The notes below the pieces were generated by a model. The model did no database searches. It was not told the origin of the DNA and saw only the letters and a program-made list of their open reading frames with translations. Shown one piece after another: positions 1-7,794 of a stretch of DNA of 64,000 bases (within the stretch, counting starts at the first letter, position 1; every line of letters starts with the position of its first letter). The position numbers and the translations under genes are program-made. The stretch covers positions 21,336 through 85,335 of the forward strand of contig DAORMJ010000016.1 in NCBI GenBank assembly GCA_035440445.1. The letters run 5' to 3'. This stretch comes from Ga0077548 sp035440445 (GTDB taxonomy: Bacteria > Pseudomonadota > Alphaproteobacteria > Rhizobiales > Xanthobacteraceae).

Positions 1-543
1 CTGGGCTCGCTGACGGGTGCTGCGACCGGACTGATTATTTTCGTCGCCAGCGATCAGCAACTGCGTGAGTTTACGTTCTGGTCTTTGGGAAGCCTCGGCG
101 GCGCGACCTGGCCGCGCGTCGGCATCCTGATTCCGTTCGTGATCGTATTGATTTCGGGCTCGCTATGGCTGGCGCGTGGGCTCGATGCGCTCGCGCTCGG
201 CGAAGCGGAGGCGTTTCATATCGGCGTCAATGTCGAGCGGCTGAAGCGCGTCGCGATCGTCGTCGTCGCGGCCGGCGTGGGTGCCGCGGTCGCGGTGAGC
301 GGCATCATCGGCTTTGTCGGTCTCGTCGTGCCGCATCTGTTGCGGTTGAGTGCAGGCCCTGCGCATCGCACGCTCGTCATCGGCAGCGCGTTGTTAGGGG
401 CAGGATTGCTCACGGCCTCCGATATTTTCGCCCGCGTTGTCGCAGCTCCTGCAGAATTGCCGCTCGGCGTCGTGACCGCGCTGATCGGCGCGCCGTTCTT
501 CCTGTGGCTCTTGCGGCGTCATCGCGCCTCGCTGGGGGCATGA
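1..543 (+). CDS. FecCD-family haem/iron ABC transporter permease, C-terminal part
   Basis: The reading frame is open from base 1, so the gene begins outside the window; 180 residues are visible. They carry the C-terminal half of a FecCD/BtuC-type permease: several hydrophobic segments and the conserved SGIIGFVGLVVPHLLR stretch (about residues 100-115), which forms part of the coupling region for the ATPase. The gene should build the inner-membrane channel that imports haem or ferric siderophore. It overlaps the downstream ATPase gene by 4 bases (ATGA), so the two are translationally coupled. The HmuV-like ATPase suggests haem as substrate. That is inference; the binding protein and any receptor lie upstream. 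Confidence 0.92.
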   Translation: MGSLTGAATGLIIFVASDQQLREFTFWSLGSLGGATWPRVGILIPFVIVLISGSLWLARGLDALALGEAEAFHIGVNVERLKRVAIVVVAAGVGAAVAVSGIIGFVGLVVPHLLRLSAGPAHRTLVIGSALLGAGLLTASDIFARVVAAPAELPLGVVTALIGAPFFLWLLRRHRASLGA

Positions 544-1316
544 CGATGTATGCCGCGCGCGACATTTCGTTTTTCGTCGGGTCCAAGGCGATCCTCGATT
601 CAGCATCCGTCGCTGTCGCGCCGGGGAAGGTGGTTGCGATCGTCGGACCGAACGGCGCCGGGAAGTCCACGCTCCTGAAAGTGCTCGCGGGCGAGGAGCG
701 GCATTTCAAGGGTTCGGTGACGCTCGAGGATAGCGACCTGAAAAACTGGGATCCGGTCTCGCTCGCGCGCAAGCGCGCGGTGCTTCCGCAGGCGGTAGTC
801 GTGGCGTTCCCGTTTCTCTCGCGCGAAATCGTCGCGCTCGGGCTGCCGCAGTATTTTTCGCGCAGCGAAGGCGAGAAGCTGATCGCACGCGCGCTGCAGG
901 CCGTCGATCTCCTGCAGTTCAGCGAGCGGGTTTACGAGACGCTTTCGGGTGGCGAGCGGCAGCGCGTGCAACTCGCGCGCGTGCTCGTGCAACTCTGGGC
1001 CAATGGCGGGAAGGGCTATTTGCTGCTCGACGAGCCGACATCTGCGCTCGACCTTCCGCATCAGCTGGCAACGCTGCGAATCGCGCGGCAACACGCCGAT
1101 GCGGGCGGCGGGGTGCTCGCGATCCTGCACGACATCAATCTGGCGGCGATGGCTGCAGACGAGATCGTCGCCATGCGGGACGGGCGCGTCATCGCGTCAG
1201 GACCTCCCGCGGAAGTCGTAACCGACGGGCTTATTCGGGCACTTTATGGGGTCGCGGCGCGTGTTCGCGGCGTTCCCGACGGGCCATTTCTGCTGCCGCA
1301 GACGGTCATTTCGTAA
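540..1316 (+). CDS. hmuV: Haem ABC transporter ATP-binding protein (HmuV-like)
   Basis: 258-residue ABC ATPase that powers haem/iron import with the permease just upstream. Walker A GPNGAGKST, signature LSGGERQRVQLARVL, Walker B LLLDEPTSALD and the H-loop ILHDINLAA are all present and in order. The length is usual for HmuV. Start chosen at ATG 540, overlapping the permease stop; an in-frame ATG at 546 is an alternative. The name HmuV rests on family resemblance (short N-terminus, ALGLPQY-type helical region), so ferrichrome or cobalamin import cannot be fully excluded. A tRNA gene follows about 56 bases downstream. Confidence 0.88.
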   Translation: MTMYAARDISFFVGSKAILDSASVAVAPGKVVAIVGPNGAGKSTLLKVLAGEERHFKGSVTLEDSDLKNWDPVSLARKRAVLPQAVVVAFPFLSREIVALGLPQYFSRSEGEKLIARALQAVDLLQFSERVYETLSGGERQRVQLARVLVQLWANGGKGYLLLDEPTSALDLPHQLATLRIARQHADAGGGVLAILHDINLAAMAADEIVAMRDGRVIASGPPAEVVTDGLIRALYGVAARVRGVPDGPFLLPQTVIS

Positions 1317-1333
1317 AACGCACGAGCCGCGCC

Positions 1334-1362
1334 TTGACGTGCGTGGCCCCGGTCCGTACCAG
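1334..1362 (+). promoter_or_regulatory. Probable sigma-70-type promoter of tRNA-Lys
   Basis: A TTGACG box (1334-1339) and a TACCAG box (1357-1362) are separated by 17 bases, and the tRNA starts 10 bases after the second box. Spacing and position fit a housekeeping promoter driving the tRNA directly. The -10 box is imperfect. Confidence 0.45.
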
Positions 1363-1372
1363 TCCGCCCGGC

Positions 1373-1447
1373 GGGCCCGTAGCTCAGTGGTAGAGCACCT
1401 GACTTTTAATCAGGGTGTCGATGGTTCGATCCCATCCGGGCTCACCA
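1373..1447 (+). tRNA. tRNA-Lys (anticodon TTT)
   Basis: Complete cloverleaf: 7-bp acceptor stem GGGCCCG/CGGGCTC with one G-U pair, D-arm AGCTCAGTGGTAGAGC, anticodon stem CCTGA/TCAGG around loop CTTTTAA (anticodon TTT), T-arm with GGTTCGATCCC, discriminator A and an encoded CCA. Its 3' part, from the anticodon loop to the CCA, is the integration site of the island; the integration restored an intact tRNA. Confidence 0.97.
1402..1447. repeat. attL: 46-bp direct repeat at the tRNA-Lys 3' end
   Basis: Starts within the anticodon loop (ACTTTTAATC...) and runs through the CCA of the tRNA. Identical to 9687-9732; the flanking bases differ on both sides. This is the usual attachment core for tyrosine integrases that target tRNA genes. 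Confidence 0.93.
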
Positions 1448-1493
1448 GTATTTCCAAGGACTTATTCGCCCTCGCGGTTCCGAGCCGAAGCAG

Positions 1494-1512
1494 TAGCTAC
1501 CGCCAAGCTACC
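1494..1512. repeat. Paired AGCTACC repeats, putative left integrase arm sites
   Basis: Two AGCTACC copies begin at 1495 and 1506, exactly 11 bases apart. The first is embedded in TAGCTACCG. The same pair with the same spacing occurs at the other island end (9562 and 9573). Position just inside the att core and the one-helical-turn spacing suggest arm-type binding sites. The function is inferred. Confidence 0.5.
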
Positions 1513-1687
1513 ACGCCACGCTGAATCAGGTCGAGAGTCCACCTGAAATCCCGCACCCCTTTCGCAGAAAATTGCTCCTGACAGTTCGATCCGCGTTCGA
1601 TGCCCGGGGCAGGAAAGTAGACCGGGGGAGCGCTGTAAAGAAGTATCACCGCGTCTATGGAGACGCAGAGTCAGAGGCGCGCTTACC

Positions 1688-2659
1688 GTGACGGCGAGAC
1701 GGCATCACTATCTTCCGCAGTGCTACCTGCGCGGGTTCAGTCAGCCTCGTAAGGGCGGGAGGACGCACCAAGTCCACGTCTATGATCGGAGCGGCAAAGC
1801 GTTTACGGCCAATATCGCGAACATCGCTGTCGAGCGCGATTTCAATCGAGTCGAAGTCCCCGGTCAGAATCCCGACATCCTAGAGAATGGGCTGGCGGAA
1901 TTTGAAAGCGAACTCGCTGTCTCGTTAGGGAGGATCGCAGCACAAAGGACTCTCGACGACGCCGACGACAAAGCGAACCTCTTGAATTTTATTGCGCTGG
2001 CATCGGTAAGGAATCCCCGGCTCCGTGGCACGTTCTCGGAATTTGAAGATCGCGTGATGAAATCGATTTTAGAGCTGTCCACAGCTAACAAGGAACGCTG
2101 GCAGAGCCTTGAAACGCGCGCCCGCGAAGCTGGGTACTTCGAAGGAAAGCAGAACGTTTCCTACGAGGACATTCGGGATTTCGTGAAGCGCGGTGAATTC
2201 AAGATGGAATTGCCGCGCGAGCAGCACATCGTCAACGAGTTCAAGGGCTTTGATGCCGTTCTTCCGCATCTATTCCGCAGGCGTTGGGGGTTATTGCGAG
2301 CCCCGCAGGGCTCTTCGGGATTCGTAACCTGCGACCATCCCGTTTTTCTTTACTTTTCTGATCCCAAGCTGCGGGGCGGTCTTTACGGACCAGGTCACGG
2401 TATGAACGGCACGGAACTCGTTTTTCCCGTGACCCGAATGCTCGCTGTTGTTGGCACCTTCGAAGGCGTCGATGTAGTTCGCGATTTAGATGAAGACGGG
2501 GTCGCCAGGGTGAACGGCGCCGCCACCGCATTCGCTAAACAGCAAGTGTATGCGCGCGACCCAAATCCGCTTTACTCGCGACAGTACGCGGAGAAGGCTC
2601 GTCGCGTTGCTGAACTTCCAAACGATACCATTTTCGTAGTGACAAGGGGGGAAATCTAA
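1688..2659 (+). CDS. DUF4238 domain-containing protein
   Basis: 323-residue soluble protein that starts (GTG) with the family hallmark HHYLPQCYLRGF near residues 6-17 and has the second family block FVTCDHPVFLYF near residue 220. No signal peptide or membrane segment is visible. DUF4238 proteins have no settled function, and my memory of the family is that they are scattered in accessory and mobile regions, as here. The histidine pair and the internal T-x-D-x-P block resemble a small catalytic fold, but no assignment is possible from sequence. It stands alone on the plus strand about 240 bases inside the left end of the island and has no obvious operon partner. A defence-related cargo role is speculation. 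Confidence 0.8.
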   Translation: MTARRHHYLPQCYLRGFSQPRKGGRTHQVHVYDRSGKAFTANIANIAVERDFNRVEVPGQNPDILENGLAEFESELAVSLGRIAAQRTLDDADDKANLLNFIALASVRNPRLRGTFSEFEDRVMKSILELSTANKERWQSLETRAREAGYFEGKQNVSYEDIRDFVKRGEFKMELPREQHIVNEFKGFDAVLPHLFRRRWGLLRAPQGSSGFVTCDHPVFLYFSDPKLRGGLYGPGHGMNGTELVFPVTRMLAVVGTFEGVDVVRDLDEDGVARVNGAATAFAKQQVYARDPNPLYSRQYAEKARRVAELPNDTIFVVTRGEI

Positions 2660-2732
2660 GACGCGGTTGATCGCGTAGGGCGATTCCGACAAAGTCGCTG
2701 CGGGCACAACCGGCGGGGAAACCGGATGCGAA

Positions 2733-3315
2733 ATGGAAGACCCGCGCGGGACGTTGCGCCGATACCCTTACGTCGTCGTGCGCGTTCGCTGCGATTGCTG
2801 CGAGCGCAGCGGCGGTTACAGGCTCACTCGTTGAGAAGCTCGGAGCGGGGTTCCCGCTAGAACGTCTAGTCGAACGCCTATGTTATCCGACGTGCGGGCG
2901 CAATCCGGCGAACAGGCAGAAGCACCGCCTGAGTGGGCCGAAGTACTGCGAGGCTTACCTGTGCGATCTTCGCTCCGACATGGAAGATGCGGACTTGCCG
3001 CCGGGACGCGATCCACATCGCCCGCAACTGCCGTATGCGCGCGGTAATGAAGTCGATCCCGACAGGCCGTATTGGCGGCCAACGTCAGCGCAGCGGCGCG
3101 AGACCGTGGAGACAATCAAGCGGACAGGCTCGACGATAATCCGGGCGCGCTGCCTTCACTGCAAGCGCGAACAATTTCTTGGAATTGATCGTTTTCCACC
3201 GACATTGAAGCTCGACGCGATAGAACAGCGTCTCGTTTGCACGAAGTGTAAGTGCCGCAAGGTCGAACTACTCGTGCCCGGGAAGCCGTCGATTGAAGAC
3301 GGGCACTCGCACTAG
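2733..3315 (+). pseudogene. Frameshifted zinc-ribbon-type hypothetical gene
   Basis: Two adjoining frames seem to encode one protein. The first starts at ATG 2733 (MEDPRGTLRRYPYVVVRVRC...) and ends at a TGA at 2832-2834. The second continues from about 2824 as SLVEKLGAGFPLERL and runs to the TAG at 3313-3315. Cysteine pairs occur in both halves (CDCC near the start; CLHC and CTKC near the end), so the product looks zinc-binding. The N-terminal YPYVVVRV-C-x-x-C pattern is one I associate with small rhizobial hypothetical proteins of unknown role. The shift suggests a small deletion near 2830, or a sequencing error. If only the second part is expressed, the candidate start is ATG 2980 (111 aa). 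The last codon overlaps the convergent gene at CTAG. Confidence 0.55.
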
Positions 3316-4022
3316 GTAATCATTGCCTCGGGCGTTGGAATAGGGGCATCGTCGGGTTGCTGCTGTCGCAGTTTCCAAGCAGTCTCGACCGCATTCTTGT
3401 CGAAGCGCGAGGCGTTCTTCTTCACAGCCTCGACGCGCTCTCGAGCGAACGTAAAAAACTTGGTGTTTAATATTTCGAGCGGTGGCTTATCGCAAAACGA
3501 GAACAAGTGTCGCGCCGTCATTATAGTTTGCCACAACATTAATCGATCCTCGGCCGAAAGCTCGCGTGCAAGTTCTTGCAGTATTTCGAGTCTTTGAAAG
3601 GGTGAGTTCGCCTCGATCAGGCGCTGAATGTTCGCTTTGATGCGCGCTGCCACCGAGTCGTGAGGAGTCGATAATCCCGCCTCCGACATAACGTCCACCG
3701 TAAGAACGAGCGTCAGAAGCTCGTAAACGGCGAACACCGCAACTTCCTTGGCGTCGGCTTGCGCTTTTCGGGCAGTCGCGGCGATCTCATGGCCCGACTG
3801 CTTCACCGATAGCCACGCGAGATAGCCTGCGAAGATCGTCCCGGCACTGCCTATGACACCACCGGCGAGGTCAGCCTGTGAGCGCAGGAGGCAACTAATG
3901 TGGGACAGATCGTAAAATAAAATGCACGGATTCTGCTTGCCGTAATCCGCGACCCACAGAATAAGCAGCGTCGATGTCGTCAGGATCACGGCCATCATGG
4001 TCGCGCGCAATGGTACGTTCAT
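3312..4022 (-). CDS. Two-TM hypothetical membrane protein (island cargo)
   Basis: 236 residues, not recognised. Hydrophobic segments near residues 8-27 and 50-72 suggest two membrane spans. The remaining 160 residues are helical, charged and cytoplasmic-looking (KAQADAKEVAVFAVYELL and following). The short loop between the spans holds two cysteines. No catalytic motif is visible. The layout (short TM anchor plus helical domain) resembles many accessory membrane proteins of islands, but no family can be named. Its stop overlaps the convergent zinc-ribbon gene by 4 bases (CTAG), and it lies 11 bases downstream of the SRAP gene on the same strand, so co-transcription with it is likely. Confidence 0.7.
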   Translation of the reverse strand: MNVPLRATMMAVILTTSTLLILWVADYGKQNPCILFYDLSHISCLLRSQADLAGGVIGSAGTIFAGYLAWLSVKQSGHEIAATARKAQADAKEVAVFAVYELLTLVLTVDVMSEAGLSTPHDSVAARIKANIQRLIEANSPFQRLEILQELARELSAEDRLMLWQTIMTARHLFSFCDKPPLEILNTKFFTFARERVEAVKKNASRFDKNAVETAWKLRQQQPDDAPIPTPEAMIT

Positions 4023-4033
4023 TTTAAGTCTCT

Positions 4034-4711
4034 CTAAAGTTGTTCGATCAGTGTGGCGTCATTCTCGTCCGCCTTGGAAGAGTTCACGCGCATCGATACG
4101 GCGTGCTCCTGGAGCACGCCGTTGTCAGCAGCGCGCAGCATATCCGTGCCCGCGTCACCCGTGAGCCACGATGCAATCTGATCGCGTTCGAGGATGATCG
4201 GCATGCGGTCGTGCAGCGGTGAGACGAAGTCGTTAGCGGCTCCGATAATCATGGTGCAAGATCGCAGCGGCTTGCCCGTCTCGGGATTTTTCCATTCCTC
4301 ATAAAGCCCGGCGATAGAAATGATCTCACCGTCACGTCGAGTAAAGTAGTGCGGCTGTTTCTTCTTCTCGGCGGTGGCGGTCCATTCGAAATAGCCGGAG
4401 GCCGGAATGATGCAGCGGTTGCGCTTGAACGCCGAGCGAAACATCGGCTTCTCCGCGACGGTCTCCGCGCGGGCGTTGAACGTAGCGGGAAGTTCTTTCA
4501 GCGTTTTCTTCCACCACGACGGGACGAGGCCCCACCGCATAGGCTCGACCGCGCGCTTGCCGTCGCGCTCGACCACCGCGTCTATCGTCGTCGTCGGGCA
4601 GATGTTGTAGCGCGGCTGCAAATTCGAGCGTTCGTTCTCGAATCCGACGGAGAGCATGTAGAGCGCGTGCAATTCCGCCCATGTGTATTGCCGTGTGAAG
4701 CGTCCGCACAT
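4034..4711 (-). CDS. SRAP-domain (HMCES/YedK) abasic-site DNA-crosslinking protein
   Basis: 225 residues, full length for the family. Members form a thiazolidine link between the N-terminal cysteine and an abasic site in single-stranded DNA, shielding it during replication. All key residues are visible: Cys2 in MCGRFT (exposed after removal of Met1), Asn79 in FNARAE, Glu109 in GYFEW and His167 in HDRMPI. The DNA-contact block MRWGLVPSWW (58-67) is also intact. It sits 36 bases downstream of the HWE kinase and just upstream of the two-TM gene, all on the minus strand. Chromosomal housekeeping copies of this gene are common, so this one is probably a mobile extra copy. The number of copies in the genome cannot be judged here. 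Confidence 0.93.
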   Translation of the reverse strand: MCGRFTRQYTWAELHALYMLSVGFENERSNLQPRYNICPTTTIDAVVERDGKRAVEPMRWGLVPSWWKKTLKELPATFNARAETVAEKPMFRSAFKRNRCIIPASGYFEWTATAEKKKQPHYFTRRDGEIISIAGLYEEWKNPETGKPLRSCTMIIGAANDFVSPLHDRMPIILERDQIASWLTGDAGTDMLRAADNGVLQEHAVSMRVNSSKADENDATLIEQL

Positions 4712-4747
4712 GGGTGTAGATTAGCGGAGAGTGCAGCGAAGAGGTAG

Positions 4748-5932
4748 CTACTGCGCCTCGACGAGCGAGGCGAGCGGGGCCTCGATTGTGCAGATAACTC
4801 CGCTTTCGGCGTAATCAATCTTCACGATACCGCCGAACGGCCCGGTTAGCGTCGAGTTGATGAGGGTCGTGCCGAAACTCTTCCGGGTTGGAACGGTGAC
4901 GAGCGGGCCGCCGGTTTCGCGCCATACGAGGTCGAATACCCCGTTGTCGGCCGTCCACGAAATTGAAACATTTCCGTTTAACGTCGATAGCGCGCCGTAT
5001 TTCGTCGCGTTCGTAGAGAGTTCGTTGATCGCCAACGCAAGGAAAACGCTCGGGCGCGAGCTCATCGTAACTTCCGGACCTGAGACGACGATGCGGCTCT
5101 TCTGCTCGTCGAAGGCTTCGATGGCAGCGCAGACGGTGTCCTCTACGGTTGTCAGGGCCACCACGTCATTTACGAGCAGAGTATTTGCGCGACCAAGCGC
5201 GCGGATGCGACCGGCCATGGCCGTGTTCGCGTCTACCATTGTCGCCGATGTCCGCATCGTTTGCGAAATGATCGCGCTGACCACGGCGAGCGTGTTATTA
5301 ACGCGGTGATGAAGCTCGCGGGCCAAGGTCTTCTGCTGTTCTTGCATCGCGTAGCGGTATGATACGTCGCGAGAGATCGACAGGATTGACTCTACCGCGC
5401 CGTCTTCGTTGAAGATCGGCGACACCATCACTTCCCAATGTTTCATCGTCCCCTTGGCAGTCGGCGCAGGACCGTCAAAGCGGAATGATTTCCCCGAGCG
5501 GGCGGCTTCGATTGCTTGCTGCGCCTTTCCGGTTCCGTCTCCCGGCCAAAATGTCGGCCACTGACATCCCCGAATAACCTCGAAGTCATTGACTTCCATG
5601 ACGCGCTGACCACCACCGCTCATGAATAGGAGTTCGCCGTCGAGCGAGATCACCTTGATGCAATCATCGCTACTTTCGAGAATGCCGTTGATGAAGGCGT
5701 TGTTCTTTGCAAGGTTGGCGTTGCTCATAGCAAGCGTTCGGGAGCGGTTATCCGCCACATCGGCTCGAAACGACTGCGTCAGCATCTCAGAGCGGAGTTG
5801 CGTTGCGACCTCGCTCGTTGCCTGCGCTGCGGCCGTCGCGGCGCTGATCTGGTTACGCAAGCGCTCGCGCAATTCCGCGTTCTCGCGCTCAAGCTCGGCT
5901 ATGCGGGTGAGGGAGGGTTCGTTAGGGCCCAT
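4748..5932 (-). CDS. PAS-containing HWE-family sensor histidine kinase
   Basis: 394 residues without a membrane segment, so a cytosolic sensor. Order: N-terminal coiled coil (10-75), PAS domain (about 80-195, with a PAC-like end at SILSISRDVSYRY) and HWE kinase core (195-390). The phosphoacceptor is His209 in ELHHRVNNT. The ATP-binding N-box is NELSTNATKYGAL (303-315), and the family-naming WRE is at 337-339. HWE kinases are typical of Alphaproteobacteria and often belong to the general stress or light response. No response regulator lies nearby, so its output is unknown. It is probably transcribed before the SRAP gene on the same strand. Start ATG 5932 is the first in frame. Confidence 0.9.
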   Translation of the reverse strand: MGPNEPSLTRIAELERENAELRERLRNQISAATAAAQATSEVATQLRSEMLTQSFRADVADNRSRTLAMSNANLAKNNAFINGILESSDDCIKVISLDGELLFMSGGGQRVMEVNDFEVIRGCQWPTFWPGDGTGKAQQAIEAARSGKSFRFDGPAPTAKGTMKHWEVMVSPIFNEDGAVESILSISRDVSYRYAMQEQQKTLARELHHRVNNTLAVVSAIISQTMRTSATMVDANTAMAGRIRALGRANTLLVNDVVALTTVEDTVCAAIEAFDEQKSRIVVSGPEVTMSSRPSVFLALAINELSTNATKYGALSTLNGNVSISWTADNGVFDLVWRETGGPLVTVPTRKSFGTTLINSTLTGPFGGIVKIDYAESGVICTIEAPLASLVEAQ

Positions 5933-6310
5933 GGTGAAACAGCGATTTCAAGACTGCTTTCACTACCACAGAATCGGCCATGCATACGTCGGCTTCCCGA
6001 ATGGAACCCGGTGAGAGTCATGTCGTTAAATCAGCCGAAAGCCGGCTCTTCTGACCGGAGTTATCCCGAAAGACTTAAAGCCCCGGTGGCGATGCCTCGC
6101 CTGCCGGGGCTTATTGTTTCAAGCGTCGCAGACGCCGAAAACGGTAGAGGACGCAAAAGGCAAGGAACCGCCCACGGTGCCGTCGACTTCCTACGTAGGA
6201 CCGGGCGGCGTGTCGGCTTTGCATGCCCTTTTGCAAAGGCGCAGCCCATTAGGGTGACCGTGAAACCGACGTCGCATTGGACGGGTTCTTACGAATAGGA
6301 ATTTAATAAG
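5933..6310. other. Gene-poor spacer between divergent kinase and GFA genes
   Basis: 378 bases without a convincing gene. An open frame from about 6020 to 6298 on the plus strand encodes no recognisable domain and I do not call it. The stretch must hold the promoters of both flanking divergent genes. Its one clear structure is the hairpin at 6078-6112. Confidence 0.5.
6078..6112. terminator. Strong GC hairpin, possible transcription terminator
   Basis: Arms AAGCCCCGG (6078-6086) and CCGGGGCTT (6104-6112) pair perfectly. The interior adds a second stem, GGCGA/TCGCC, around TGCC, making one nearly continuous hairpin. The right side continues ATTGTTTC and the left side is preceded by ACTT, so neither strand has a full T-tract. 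It lies between divergent genes, where a terminator is unexpected; it may be a relic of a lost gene or a boundary against read-through. Confidence 0.45.
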
Positions 6311-6739
6311 ATGAAGAAAACCTACAAGGGCTCATGCCACTGTGGTGCGGTGAAGTTCACCGCCGACATCGACTTCGTTAAGGGGACGCAACGTTGCAAC
6401 TGTTCTATCTGCACGAAGGCACGCACATGGTTCGCCGGTGTCGGAGAGCATGACCTTAAGGTTGTAGAAGGCGAAAACAATTTATCAGATTACAGTTGGA
6501 CGCCACCGGGCGGCTCAAAGAGCAACCTGCATTATAGGTTCTGCAAAACGTGCGGGATTCGCACATTCGCAAAAGGTTTTCAGGAGAGCCTTGGGGGCGT
6601 GTTCTACGCGGTTGCTATCGGTGCGCTCGATAATGTTGCGAACGCCGATGACATCGACGCGCTCGCGACTACGATCAAATTCGTCGATGGCAGGCATGAT
6701 GAATACAGCAAGCCACCGAAGGACACGCGTTTGATGTGA
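6311..6739 (+). CDS. GFA-family (glutathione-dependent formaldehyde-activating-like) zinc protein
   Basis: 142 residues, normal for the GFA/CENP-V fold. The zinc ligands are present: CHC near residues 9-11, CNCSIC near 29-34 and CKTCG near 78-82. The family includes Gfa, proposed to join formaldehyde to glutathione, but most small members are uncharacterised, so the substrate here is unknown. A Shine-Dalgarno-like GGAATTTAATAAG precedes ATG 6311. The local sequence is more AT-rich than the chromosomal genes outside the island. It is the only cargo gene in the right half on the plus strand and seems monocistronic. Confidence 0.88.
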   Translation: MKKTYKGSCHCGAVKFTADIDFVKGTQRCNCSICTKARTWFAGVGEHDLKVVEGENNLSDYSWTPPGGSKSNLHYRFCKTCGIRTFAKGFQESLGGVFYAVAIGALDNVANADDIDALATTIKFVDGRHDEYSKPPKDTRLM

Positions 6740-7257
6740 TATATTTTCGTGTCGGGCTCGGGGCTACGACTGCGGCGTTGCTTCTGCCTGCCTGCGGCGC
6801 CGTCCGCAGTGTATCGCGACGCTGCGATAGCTATTTTCCTGGAAAACCCTGCCATTTGCTCGTGACGAGTTGCTGAAACGCAACCGGATATTCGATAGCG
6901 GGCTCGTAGGCGCCCTCCGGTGGCAGGACGGGCCCGCTTAGGACCATTTGCGCGCTAGGCGTTCAGCGAACGCCGTAGGCCGAAACAAGCGCATTCCTAG
7001 AGTTGCGAATATCCTAGCTAGATGCCGTTTAAATTGGGTAGTGCATGTATTTGCTCGAGACTGGCGCACCGAAGGTGAACTTTGCACAGTCATGCGCGCG
7101 CGTTGCGCAAGCGTGTCCGACGATGGGCGCAAAAGACACTTACGCTCGTTGGCTCATTCTACTTTAAATCAGAATTCGGGGCCATTGTTGCGGAAGAGCC
7201 CTCGGTCACTGAGGTGCGCTCCCGCAACAACTCTATACATCTCGGGTTCTAGGGCGG
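6740..7257. other. 518-base region with no supported gene
   Basis: No frame here encodes a recognisable protein. One 122-codon frame (6948-7316) has a composition typical of noise in GC-rich DNA and runs into the opposite-strand gene. A small hairpin, GGCGTTC-AGC-GAACGCC, lies at 6958-6974. Possibly decayed cargo or an untranslated RNA; nothing decides this. Confidence 0.4.
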
Positions 7258-7794
7258 CTATGCCGCGTCAGTGTATCTTTCCCGTAGGCTGCGGCGCTTG
7301 CGATATTTCTTTCTGATCAGCGCAAGTCGTGCTTCCACGTATTGCGGCATGATCCGTTGCCAGTCGTTCGTCGGCTCGTAACCATCGACCGAATAGAAAG
7401 TCAGCGTGTAACGGCTGGAACGGCGGCGTTCAGGTGACGCGAATGAACCTGTGTCGACCAGAGCCAGTCCGGTTGCAACGAGTTCATCGATCGCCTGCCG
7501 TATGCTCTGACGGCGCGCCCCAGCGCGGACAAAGTCTGCGTACGTAACGATAAGATGTCCGTTCATGTAACAGCGATGCCTGTAATGCTCCTCGATCAGT
7601 CGGTCTAAGACTAGTCTCGCAGTCCGCGAAAGTGACCGCATGTTCGGTGAAGATAAGCAGTCGATTGTCATCCAGAACCACGTTTCCTGTGGCGGTCCCA
7701 TGAATTTGCGGCGGCGCGTTTTCGAAACGCGCACGGCGGCAGGTGAATTTTGGTCACGGACGACGTTGTCGTTGTCGGGGCGCATCCTACCCAT
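7258..7794 (-). CDS. Winged-helix-like hypothetical protein, island maintenance gene
   Basis: 178 residues. The central part (about 50-125) is helical with a pattern like a winged-helix domain: SLSRTARLVLDRLIEEHYRH, then a strand-rich YMNGHLIVTYADF, then RRQSIRQAIDELVATGLAL. The C-terminus is very basic (RKKYRKRRSLRERY). Similar proteins with a basic tail next to AlpA-like genes recur in alphaproteobacterial islands and may act in replication or regulation of the element; this is a family impression, not a proven role. Its start overlaps the end of the upstream AlpA-like gene by 8 bases, so the two form an operon reading away from the integrase. Confidence 0.68.
   Translation of the reverse strand: MGRMRPDNDNVVRDQNSPAAVRVSKTRRRKFMGPPQETWFWMTIDCLSSPNMRSLSRTARLVLDRLIEEHYRHRCYMNGHLIVTYADFVRAGARRQSIRQAIDELVATGLALVDTGSFASPERRRSSRYTLTFYSVDGYEPTNDWQRIMPQYVEARLALIRKKYRKRRSLRERYTDAA

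Noticed and set aside
6020..6298. Small plus-strand gene upstream of the GFA gene
   Set aside because: The frame has no domain, a composition like noise, and contains the strong 6078-6112 hairpin.
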